Assembly: GCA_016711485.1 (NCBI GenBank)
Contig: JADJSX010000031.1
Span: forward strand, 62,001 to 126,000
From: Leptospiraceae bacterium
GTDB taxonomy: Bacteria > Spirochaetota > Leptospiria > Leptospirales > Leptospiraceae
Length of the DNA: 64,000 nucleotides
Direction: 5' to 3'
Of this stretch, positions 52,812-61,148 are shown piece after piece. Below the pieces are notes generated by a model. It did no database searches. It was not told the DNA's origin and saw nothing but the letters and a program-made list of their open reading frames with translations. The translations under genes and the position numbers were made by a program. Position 1 is the first letter of the stretch; every line of letters starts with the position of its first letter.

Positions 52812-53421
52812 AAGTTCGGTCGCCGAGCGGTGTGGTGAGCTTTGTATAATCCATGAAATTTATTGCATTATGTTGCGACCCTAGGGAGCAACATTGAGTT
52901 TGGAAAAAAATTTTGTATCGAGGTGATCACAACACCAACTCCAGCCCCAATTTTTTCATATACTTAAAATCTGCTTTATTCCAAGTAAGTAGTTTCGCCT
53001 TATGGTGAATAGCCGTTGCGGCAATGATACAATCTGCCTTAGATCCATTTTTTTGTTCTGTCTTATTATAGATATCTGCGGCAAATTCCGCTATTTCGAA
53101 ACCTTCCAATTTAATGCTAAGTTTCGAATAGCTTCGATAGTGTACTTGTCTAAAGTGAAAGTAGATTTTAAAGTCATCGTAGCCATACCAGAAGTATGGT
53201 ATGGTAGATTTATTAGTCAACTAAATATTATCTGAATCCTATCTATTATCTATTTGTGAACGTTTACTCTCCTTCGGTCTGACCCCGCTTATAGAGCCGG
53301 TGTAGAAGCGCTTCAAATTAGGGTGCCTACCGTTGTTAGACCGAATCATAAGCGGAGCTGAACCGGAGAAAAGAAAAACGAATGTTATACCATTTCTCAA
53401 AAAGATTTGCGTCTTACAACA
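52812..53421. repeat. Duplicated segment, copy B
   Basis: About 610 bp match 46707-47323 at roughly 90 percent. Its left edge contains GGTCGCCGAGCGGTGTGGTGAG, which recurs at the cut point of the patatin remnant at 38200. The copy includes the collapsed toxin-antitoxin pair and the structured element (53268-53369). Confidence 0.85.
52927..53186 (-). pseudogene. Collapsed RHH antitoxin-PIN toxin remnant, copy B
   Basis: From 53186 a 31-codon frame encodes MATMTLKSTFTLDKYTIEAI to NWKVSK and stops at 53091, an antitoxin start of the TLKSTFTLDxxT type. In another frame, down to 52927, lies the PIN toxin end (IAEFAADIYNKTEQKNG, ADCIIAATAIHHKAKLL, WNKADFKYM). The deletion joining them is the same as in copy A, so it predates the duplication. 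This copy keeps a longer intact toxin tail frame. Confidence 0.7.
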
Positions 53422-53477
53422 TCCTCTGACTTAAACAACCTATAGTTCAACCAATCTTCCTTTCATTTCTAATAGAA

Positions 53478-53813
53478 TTAACCAAATGACCTTATTGCTT
53501 CATTTAGTGTTGGGAAAATTTCAAAGTTGGCTTGCATTTTGGTCAAATCAAAAGTCCTAGTTGCTTCTGGACTCAAATTTGCCAATTTGAATGCAACTCC
53601 CATTTGTTTACATTCGTAAGACAAATTCACAAGCATCCCAAGTCCAGACGAATCTATGAATCGTAATTTTTCTAATACAAACACAATTTTTTTATTGTTC
53701 TTCTTTAAAAGTTCCCGACTAAATTTCTTTAACTCAGGAACAGAATACAAGTCTACTTCTTCTTCTAATTCTACCACATCAACTCCAATTACCACTTTAT
53801 ACGTATAAGCCAT
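53478..53813 (-). CDS. STAS domain anti-sigma factor antagonist
   Basis: A 111-residue STAS domain with LEEEVDLYSVPELKKFSREL, the phosphorylation motif FIDSSGLGMLVNLSYECK and the end TFDLTKMQANFEIFPTLNEAI. The start lies 1 bp after the stop of the large kinase/phosphatase gene, which carries a SpoIIE-type domain, so this is the probable substrate of that enzyme. No anti-sigma kinase of the GHKL type is adjacent. Confidence 0.9.
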   Translation of the reverse strand: MAYTYKVVIGVDVVELEEEVDLYSVPELKKFSRELLKKNNKKIVFVLEKLRFIDSSGLGMLVNLSYECKQMGVAFKLANLSPEATRTFDLTKMQANFEIFPTLNEAIRSFG

Positions 53814-53814
53814 C

Positions 53815-56800
53815 TTAATTTATTTCCTCTTTTAATTTCAAAAACCGAATATCTTCTGGTCTAACTTTCAAACATACGTCTAATATTGATTTGGCTCGTT
53901 CTTTTCTTCCGAGTCCATGATAAGATTCAATCAGAACTAGTAAGATGCTTGTATTTTTAGCATCTCGTAATCTTAATCTCTCTCCGTAATCAATGGCCTT
54001 TTCGTATTGTCCTAATTCTTTAAAGGTCAATGACATATCGTACAAAAAGTTTGTCAATTGCGGATAATCAGAAATTATCTTTTCTCCAAGTTCAGCATAT
54101 TTATCGAATTTACCAACCTCTTTATAATCCTCTAGTATCTTCAACTCATCATCCAACTTCTTTTGGTCGGTCATCGTTCCTTTGTAATGAATTCGCAGTA
54201 ACGACAAATCATCCATGAGTTTACCTGTTTTAGCTATATTTTCATATATATTCTCTAAATCACCATCTGCATTTTTTACATGGGCTAAAAATAAATTTTC
54301 ATCTTGATTAATTATATCATAGTCACTATCGGGTTCTTTACCAATAATAATATCATCTCTTCCATCAGAGCCAAGTATAATAACATCATCTGGTCTAAGA
54401 GAAAACACTTCTACGCAGATACTTCCTGTTTGCCCCTGTGTTCCGAGTTTTCGATACTGGTTGGAATTTTGAATAAAACCAGCTACTCCATCTCGATAAA
54501 GCACGATGTCGGGATGCTCTGCATTCATAAAATACATCGTACCACTTACTTCGTCAATCAGTCCAAACACTATAGACATAAGCATCGAACCATCAAAACT
54601 CTCAAACGCTTTATGCATCTCAATAAATGCATTCTTTAACCATCTCTCAGGATACACGTTCTTACCCGCAGTAGTGGAAATCGTTCTTTGTAGAATCGAC
54701 TTAAACACAGTGCCTAACACAATTACTCCACCAGCCCCTTGGATGGACTTACCCATTGCGTCCCCGTTTAGGAATACTACATATTTTTTACCTTGTAATT
54801 CTATATTTTCGGAAATATTAATATCTCCGCCTAATTCGTATTCATTTCTACGAAATAAAAATATTTTCTTTTGTTTAAGGAAAAATTCTATGCCTACATT
54901 CTTGCTAAACGCATTGTTTTGACACAACGGTTCAATGAGAAGTGTATTCAAAAAATAATCCCCGTCTTGTTGTTCTTTGAGTCCCCGAACCTCCACAAGT
55001 GCTTGGTTTAAGTCGCGGGTTCTTTCTTCTACTTTTTCTTCAAGGTTAGCATATAACAGGGAGTTTTCCACACTCACTGCTATTTGGGAAGATAGAATTT
55101 TAAGTATTTCAACTCTGTCAGGAGTAAACGCATCTGTTGTAAGATTGTTTTCTAGATAGACTACCCCGACTAAATTGCCTTGGTTTATCACCGGATAACA
55201 CAGAATTGACTGTGGATGTTTTTCTTTTACATAGTTATCGTTTATAAAGATTCCTTTTTTGGTTGCATCATTTAGCAAAACAATACTTTTTGTCCGAATC
55301 ACATAGTTTACAATATTCGGGGATAATTCTAAATTACCCTCAATTGGTTTGGCTTGTAAAACTGCAACTGTTTCTGTATTTGCATTTCCCTCTGCTTCTA
55401 TTAAATATTTCTCTTTTTCTTTGATGATAAAAAATCCTCTCTCTGCTCCTGCATTTTCAAAAAGAATTTTCATCATTTTTTCTAAGAGTTTACCTAGTTG
55501 GATTTCCCCCGATATTGTTTGGGATGCTTTGACTACTGTGTTTAAGTCTAGGAAGCTACCGGCGGTTACTGTTTTGGTTGTTGTAGTGGAGCTAGAACTA
55601 ACAGTCATATCATCACTAACTGCACGTATCGCCTGACGTTTCAACTGAGGGTGTTTTTCTTCTAATTGTTTTACTTTTGGCTCACATCCCCATTTCTTGT
55701 AAGCATAATGTGCTTCCATTAAATGCATATCGGCATACCGCTCTTTTCCCCGTCCAGTCCATATATCAGCCATAATCTCATTCGCAATCGCTTCTTCTAA
55801 TGTATATTCATATTGCTTTGCTAAATGGATTGCTCTCTCAAAAGAAGCAAGCGCCTTATCTCTCTTATTCTCTATTTGCTCGATCAAGCCTTGTATAATA
55901 TGGGATTTATGACCATAATTCGCTTCACAATTTTCTCCCCATTTTTTCATTCGTTTATAATTCTTATCTAATCGTTTGCGAAATTCTTTTTGTTTTTTCT
56001 TGTCTTGTGTAGATAAATAAAGTTTTGCGCAAATTAAGGAATCGAAGAATACTTGTTCGGGAACGTACATCATGCCAAAGGATCCACTTTCATTTGGTAT
56101 GGCTAATGTTGAGTATTCAAATGCTTTTTTTGGGTCGCCAAATAGATAATGAATTTCTGCAACAGAAGTATAAAAAGTAAATAAAGTATTTGCATTGCCT
56201 GCATTCTTCCATTCATCAATGACAACTGTTTCATCAAAATGTTCACCAACAATCTTAAAAATATCCTTTGAATTTCCTCGTAAGTTTTCAATGAACTGAT
56301 AATTCTCTGCGTAGTATTGTGTTGCATCATGTTGCTGTAAAATATTCATCACTGGTAAAATTTTTTGAAACTTTTCAGCAAGAGTATCTAAATTTTCCCT
56401 CATGAGATAGGCTTGAATATTCATATTATTTATTGCGTAAGATGTATATTGTAAATCTCCGTTTTCCTGCCCACTTTGAATTGCCTTTTGAAAATAAGGG
56501 GTTGATTCTTTCGCATGCGATTTCCAATGACTTACCATTGCGGCAAATAAAAAGTTTGTCCTACATTCAATTTGTTTTGCTTTATCTCCCAATTTAGGGA
56601 TTAAGTCTAATGCAAGTTTTCCGAATTCATATCCAGTATTAAAATCTCCTAGTCCAGAGCCTTGTATCAATCCAAAAGCTACATAAGCAAATGGACTTAA
56701 ATAAAAATTACCTTCGCGTAAAGATAGGTTCACCATTTTTAAAACAAGAACTGGAAATAAATTAGGTTGTGAAATGAACGAAGGGGCAAACCCTGCATTC

Positions 56801-59472
56801 ATAAGTTGCATCGATGCTTGTGCATTTGTCTTTGTCATCAATGGTAATTTTGTCAGCTCATGAATAGGTTTTTTCCCTTGTTTTAACTTGAATTTAATGA
56901 TTTCCGGTAACGGAGAAACCTCTGTAGGTTTTTTGGGAAGGTCAATCCCTACAGATTTTATCGCTTGCTTTAAAAGAATTAAAGCATTCATAAATTTATT
57001 TTGAGCATTGTATATGGATGACTTTAATTCATATACGGGAATATTATCCAAAATATTTTTTGTTTTAGATAATATTAAATCGAATGTTTTATCCGCAGTT
57101 TCATAATCCTTACTAAGGTATTCTACTCTTCCTCGATTTGTATAGAGTTCTAGAGTTAACTTATAATTAGTCTCCCAAGAATTTTCAGGTAGGAAAGAAA
57201 TTGCATTTTTGTAAAATCCAAGTGCTGCCTCATACGCAGTAGATGCTAAAGATTTATTTCCAGCTATAATATTTAATTCTTTTAACCTGGTTTTTTCTTC
57301 CGAACTTGTCACATAGGTGATGCCTTGATTCAATTGATTTACAATCGTGAAAACTAAATCTTCAATTTCGTCTTCTTTAGCAATCTTGAGATAGGTAGAA
57401 CCAATCGCATAATGATTCTTAGCCCTTTCTTCCTCTGTAATTAAAGTATAGGTAGCTTCTCGAATTTTATCATGAACGAAACGAGTAATATTTCCTCCAA
57501 TAATAAAAAATCCTTCATTTGCGATTAATTCTAATTGTCCACTCAAATCTTCAATAGACGTACCGGATATTTGTGCAAATACATCATTTCTAAACCAATC
57601 CCCGATACAGGCGGCTAATTTTAAAATTTCTATCTGGGTAGCTGGAAGTTCTTTTACCTTTTCAATCATGAGATCAATTACGTTCTCTGATATTTTAACG
57701 TTTCGGATTTTTTGAATATCCCATTTCCAACCGCTATCTAAATATTCAACCAAGTCTTTTTCATATAAGTTTTTAAATACTTCATTTACGAAAAAAGGAT
57801 TTCCTTTTGTCTTCTCAAATAAAATAGTCGCAAGTTCTTTTACTTTTGCTTCGTCACAATTTAAGGTATCGCTAACTAAATGCGTTATATCTGAAACAGA
57901 AATAGGATCGAGTAATATTTCTTTGTATGTGAATCCTATTTTTTTTAATTCCTCTAGCATAATAGAAAATGGATCTGTAGGCAACACCTCATTATCCCGA
58001 AAGGATAACATTAGATAGAGATGCTTCATTTCAGGATTAGAAAGAATCGTTTGAATCAAGTTAATACTTGGGGTATCTGCCCATTGTAAATCATCTAGAA
58101 AAATTGCTATCGGGTGTTCTTTTGTGCAAAATGCTTTGATAAAATTCTGAAAAACTAAATTAAATCGATTTTGCGATTCTGTAGGACCTAGCTCAGATAC
58201 TTGCGGTTGTTCTCCGATTAGAGTCTCAAGTTCAGGAATTACATCGATTACAATTTTTCCGTTTGGACCGAGTGCAGTTAAAAGAGTTTCTTTCCAAACT
58301 ACTATTTCTGACTGGCTACCAGTCAATATCTGTTGGAGCAAATTTTGAAATGCCTGAGTAATTGCTCGATAAGGAATCGTCCTCTTAAATTGATCGTATT
58401 TTCCAGAGGCGAAATACCCTTTATACTCCGTAATCGGTTTATTAACTTCATTGATTAATACAGATTTACCGATTCCAGATATTCCAGATATAAGGAGTAA
58501 TTCAGTATTACCCTCGGCTACCTTTTTAAAAGTATCAACAATTTGGGTAATTTCTTTTGTTCTTCCATATAATTTTTCGGGGATTTGGAATTTGCCAGAG
58601 AAATCTTTTTGTCCTATTTGGAAACCGTTATCGCGTAGGGACAGGTCGCGACCTGTCCCTACATGATTCAAACACCATTCTAAATCATAAACCAATCCCG
58701 CCGTGCTCTGGTATCTATCTTCTGGATTTTTTTGTAATAATTTCATTACTATATCAGAAATTACTTTGGGTGTTTTATTTTTTTCAGCAGGGGATACTGG
58801 AGTTTTGGCGATATGAGCATGAACCAATTCCATAGGGTCAGAAGTCAGGAAAGGAAGTTCTCCTGTAAGCAATTGATAAAATGTAACGCCTAATGAGTAG
58901 TAGTCGGTGCGATAATCTACTGTTCGATTCATTCTACCTGTTTGTTCTGGTGATATATAAGCTAACGTTCCTTCGAGAGAGCTATTTAGCGGAGTATAAG
59001 AATTTTGTTTAGTGAGTAAACTCGCATTTCCAAAGTCAATGATTTGGAGTTCACCTGTTTTTTGATTTAAAACAATATTATGCGATTTAATATCTTTATG
59101 GACAAGTCCCACCTTATGAACTTCTCCCAAAGCTTTAGCTGATTTAATCATTAGAGCAAGAATTTCATTTAGCGGAAATTTTCGTATATCCGCTAGAATT
59201 TTAGAAAGTGCACTGCCGCCTATATCTTCAAAAATAATTGCTACACTATTTTTATATTTCTCCAAACCTAGTATTCGAACTGCTCCCGAGCAATTGAATT
59301 TTTCTAAAATAGTATACTCATGTTTAATTCCATTCAGTTCGATTGGATCAGGGTATTCATTATGTAACACCTTAATAATTACAGGCTTACCCGATTTAAT
59401 ACCGCGATAAACTAAACTCTTTTCTCCAGTGTGAATCTCTTCTTTTATATCAAATCCTGTTAGTGTAATCAT
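53815..59472 (-). CDS. Giant Ser/Thr kinase-AAA ATPase-TPR-GAF-PP2C signalling protein
   Basis: 1885 residues, about the size of the multidomain kinases of myxobacteria and leptospires. Order: protein kinase (about 9-265, IIKVLH, HKDIKSHNIV, DFGNAS); AAA_16 ATPase (about 300-560, Walker A SGISGIGKSVL near 334, Walker B IFLDDLQWAD near 458); long TPR-like helical region (about 690-1240); GAF (about 1304-1460); coiled coil (1477-1505); SpoIIE-type PP2C (about 1510-1757, LNGDAMGKS, LGSDGRDDI, DDLSLLRI); TPR (1770-1885). A 28-bp palindrome encodes residues 271-279 (VGTGRDLSL) between kinase and ATPase. It is followed at 1 bp by a STAS gene, its likely substrate. Confidence 0.9.
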   Translation of the reverse strand: MITLTGFDIKEEIHTGEKSLVYRGIKSGKPVIIKVLHNEYPDPIELNGIKHEYTILEKFNCSGAVRILGLEKYKNSVAIIFEDIGGSALSKILADIRKFPLNEILALMIKSAKALGEVHKVGLVHKDIKSHNIVLNQKTGELQIIDFGNASLLTKQNSYTPLNSSLEGTLAYISPEQTGRMNRTVDYRTDYYSLGVTFYQLLTGELPFLTSDPMELVHAHIAKTPVSPAEKNKTPKVISDIVMKLLQKNPEDRYQSTAGLVYDLEWCLNHVGTGRDLSLRDNGFQIGQKDFSGKFQIPEKLYGRTKEITQIVDTFKKVAEGNTELLLISGISGIGKSVLINEVNKPITEYKGYFASGKYDQFKRTIPYRAITQAFQNLLQQILTGSQSEIVVWKETLLTALGPNGKIVIDVIPELETLIGEQPQVSELGPTESQNRFNLVFQNFIKAFCTKEHPIAIFLDDLQWADTPSINLIQTILSNPEMKHLYLMLSFRDNEVLPTDPFSIMLEELKKIGFTYKEILLDPISVSDITHLVSDTLNCDEAKVKELATILFEKTKGNPFFVNEVFKNLYEKDLVEYLDSGWKWDIQKIRNVKISENVIDLMIEKVKELPATQIEILKLAACIGDWFRNDVFAQISGTSIEDLSGQLELIANEGFFIIGGNITRFVHDKIREATYTLITEEERAKNHYAIGSTYLKIAKEDEIEDLVFTIVNQLNQGITYVTSSEEKTRLKELNIIAGNKSLASTAYEAALGFYKNAISFLPENSWETNYKLTLELYTNRGRVEYLSKDYETADKTFDLILSKTKNILDNIPVYELKSSIYNAQNKFMNALILLKQAIKSVGIDLPKKPTEVSPLPEIIKFKLKQGKKPIHELTKLPLMTKTNAQASMQLMNAGFAPSFISQPNLFPVLVLKMVNLSLREGNFYLSPFAYVAFGLIQGSGLGDFNTGYEFGKLALDLIPKLGDKAKQIECRTNFLFAAMVSHWKSHAKESTPYFQKAIQSGQENGDLQYTSYAINNMNIQAYLMRENLDTLAEKFQKILPVMNILQQHDATQYYAENYQFIENLRGNSKDIFKIVGEHFDETVVIDEWKNAGNANTLFTFYTSVAEIHYLFGDPKKAFEYSTLAIPNESGSFGMMYVPEQVFFDSLICAKLYLSTQDKKKQKEFRKRLDKNYKRMKKWGENCEANYGHKSHIIQGLIEQIENKRDKALASFERAIHLAKQYEYTLEEAIANEIMADIWTGRGKERYADMHLMEAHYAYKKWGCEPKVKQLEEKHPQLKRQAIRAVSDDMTVSSSSTTTTKTVTAGSFLDLNTVVKASQTISGEIQLGKLLEKMMKILFENAGAERGFFIIKEKEKYLIEAEGNANTETVAVLQAKPIEGNLELSPNIVNYVIRTKSIVLLNDATKKGIFINDNYVKEKHPQSILCYPVINQGNLVGVVYLENNLTTDAFTPDRVEILKILSSQIAVSVENSLLYANLEEKVEERTRDLNQALVEVRGLKEQQDGDYFLNTLLIEPLCQNNAFSKNVGIEFFLKQKKIFLFRRNEYELGGDINISENIELQGKKYVVFLNGDAMGKSIQGAGGVIVLGTVFKSILQRTISTTAGKNVYPERWLKNAFIEMHKAFESFDGSMLMSIVFGLIDEVSGTMYFMNAEHPDIVLYRDGVAGFIQNSNQYRKLGTQGQTGSICVEVFSLRPDDVIILGSDGRDDIIIGKEPDSDYDIINQDENLFLAHVKNADGDLENIYENIAKTGKLMDDLSLLRIHYKGTMTDQKKLDDELKILEDYKEVGKFDKYAELGEKIISDYPQLTNFLYDMSLTFKELGQYEKAIDYGERLRLRDAKNTSILLVLIESYHGLGRKERAKSILDVCLKVRPEDIRFLKLKEEIN
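58635..58662. repeat. REP palindrome inside the giant kinase gene
   Basis: Arms GTAGGGACAGGTCG and its exact complement, without a spacer. Read on the gene strand it keeps the frame and adds VGTGRDLSL in the linker between the kinase domain and the GQKDFSGKFQIP segment. The ends resemble the REP at 51172. Confidence 0.85.
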
Positions 59473-59677
59473 AAATCTATTCCTATTTAATATTATAGTC
59501 TTATTCTAAGACATTACATTGAAAAGCGTCAGCTAAAAATTTTTGCATTTCTTAAATGAATTAAACATTCTGAACAATGAAACTAACTACTATTAATTTT
59601 TCATAGCAAATCTAGTAATATATTTTTAGTAGAATCAAAATTTTTGAACGAAGAATTATTTTTCTAATCGATAAAAT
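59473..59677. other. Gap upstream of the giant kinase
   Basis: 205 bp of AT-rich DNA between the kinase start and the SDR gene. It should contain the kinase promoter; I see no clear -35/-10 pair. Confidence 0.35.
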
Positions 59678-60448
59678 TTAAGCTGTTTTACCACCATCGA
59701 TGGGGATCGTTGCCCCAGTAATAAATGAAGCATCGTCAGTACATAACCAAACCACAGTCTTTGCAACTTCCTTCGGATCAGCAATCCTTCCTAAAGCATA
59801 AGATTTATCTCTTTCTTTTTTAGCTTTCTCTGGATCCGGGTACTGCTCGTATAAACTTTCATTCATTTCAGTTTCCATTCCAGCCGGACAGACAACGTTT
59901 ATCCTGAGACCTTGATCCCCATATTCAAGCGCGGCGCATTTTGTTAAGCCAATAATTCCATGCTTCGATGCAGAATAAGGAGCTATACCATGCTTTTGTC
60001 CTCGATGTCCGCCAATGGAACTAACATTCACCATCGAACCTTTTGTTTTCAATAATTCAGGAATTTGGTATTTCATGCAATAGAAAGTTCCATCTAAATT
60101 TACTGAAATTACTTTCTTATATTCTTCTAACGAATAATCTGCTAACTTTTTCGTTTGTCCGCCGATCGCAGCATTATTAACTGCAAAATGTAAAAATCCA
60201 AATTTTGCAATTGTAAATTGAATTAAATTTTGGACATCTTCTAAGATAGAGACATCGCATCTACAGAAAAATGCTTTACCCAAATTAATAGCTTCAATTT
60301 CAAGAACTGTTTGGTGACCTTCCTGCTCTCTCCGTCCACTAACAACTACATTCGCACCTTTTTTTGCAAATTCAATGGCAACGGCTTTCCCTAAACCTGA
60401 AGTGGAACCTGTAACTAACGCCACTTTCCCTTTCAATAATTGCTCCAT
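59678..60448 (-). CDS. SDR reductase, third gene of the AfsA operon
   Basis: 256 residues with TGSTSGLGKAVA (NAD(P) loop), VNNAAIGG, NVSSIGGHRGQK and the YSASKHG catalytic Tyr/Lys pair, ending FITGATIPIDGG. A second-strand basic SGRREQE points to NADP(H). It could reduce a 3-oxo group or, in A-factor-like synthesis, the butenolide or ketone intermediate. The start is 33 bp after the HAD gene, and the three genes are read in one direction. It may equally be a FabG-type enzyme. Confidence 0.9.
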   Translation of the reverse strand: MEQLLKGKVALVTGSTSGLGKAVAIEFAKKGANVVVSGRREQEGHQTVLEIEAINLGKAFFCRCDVSILEDVQNLIQFTIAKFGFLHFAVNNAAIGGQTKKLADYSLEEYKKVISVNLDGTFYCMKYQIPELLKTKGSMVNVSSIGGHRGQKHGIAPYSASKHGIIGLTKCAALEYGDQGLRINVVCPAGMETEMNESLYEQYPDPEKAKKERDKSYALGRIADPKEVAKTVVWLCTDDASFITGATIPIDGGKTA

Positions 60449-60481
60449 ACTCCCCCCTTTTTGAAAACAACTTGAACTAAA

Positions 60482-61144
60482 CTATTTCCCAAATAATTTT
60501 TGAATTTCTAGAAAAGAATTAACTTTATAATCAATGAATGATTTAAACTGATTAAACTCACGGTCGTCATAAATATCGTTTTTCATCATAAAGGTTTTAA
60601 ACTTTGCTAATTTCCCAGTTCTTAACGCAATGGGGGTATCTTCAATATACCCCCACTTATTAGGTACAATTTTCATATCATCAATCACTTTATCAAAAGT
60701 CATTGGATCAGCTTTAGATCGCCCGCTTAACGAATATACAAGCTCTTCTTGAAATCCTTTTATCAGTTTTAATCTATCGCTAGAGGCTAATGATAATATA
60801 GTATATTTAATATGATGCTGATCGCAGAATTTCATAAAAGAATAAAAGTCAGGTCGAATTTTAATTTTTGTTTTATCTTTATCTAACTCTTTGAGTTTTT
60901 TAAAAAAGTCCTCCATTCTGTCCTGAATGCCAAGCGATGTAAATAAAAGCTCAACCGAAGGCAATGGCGAAAAACATAATACCTTCTTAAAATAATCCTT
61001 AATAAATTCTTTATTAATAGGAGTAACTGAGTTTATGTATTCGAACGCAAACTCCAAAGTATTTTTAACTGAATTTTTAGAAATTACTCCATCAAAATCA
61101 ATTAAAAAGCCTTCAAGAGAAATCTTTTTACTCCCTGACTTCAT
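60482..61144 (-). CDS. HAD family hydrolase, second gene of the AfsA operon
   Basis: 220 residues of the HAD superfamily. Motif I is FLIDFDGV (Asp16, Asp18), motif II ILSLAS (Ser), motif III the Lys in GRSKADP and motif IV YIEDTPIAL. All catalytic residues are present, with a helical C1-type cap (about 25-105). HAD enzymes of this type are phosphatases for small phosphate esters. The gene begins 4 bp after the AfsA-PilZ gene and would be translated with it. A phosphatase is one step in gamma-butyrolactone synthesis. Confidence 0.85.
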   Translation of the reverse strand: MKSGSKKISLEGFLIDFDGVISKNSVKNTLEFAFEYINSVTPINKEFIKDYFKKVLCFSPLPSVELLFTSLGIQDRMEDFFKKLKELDKDKTKIKIRPDFYSFMKFCDQHHIKYTILSLASSDRLKLIKGFQEELVYSLSGRSKADPMTFDKVIDDMKIVPNKWGYIEDTPIALRTGKLAKFKTFMMKNDIYDDREFNQFKSFIDYKVNSFLEIQKLFGK

Positions 61145-61148
61145 ATCC

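Noticed and set aside
43700..53421. Integron cassette array
   Set aside because: There is no integrase gene, genes lie on both strands, and the attC-like pairing is found in only the two copies of one duplicated segment. Kept only as a possibility for that element.
56103..56330. 75-codon minus-strand frame within the giant kinase gene
   Set aside because: It overlaps the in-frame TPR-like coding region, has low-complexity composition and no ribosome site.
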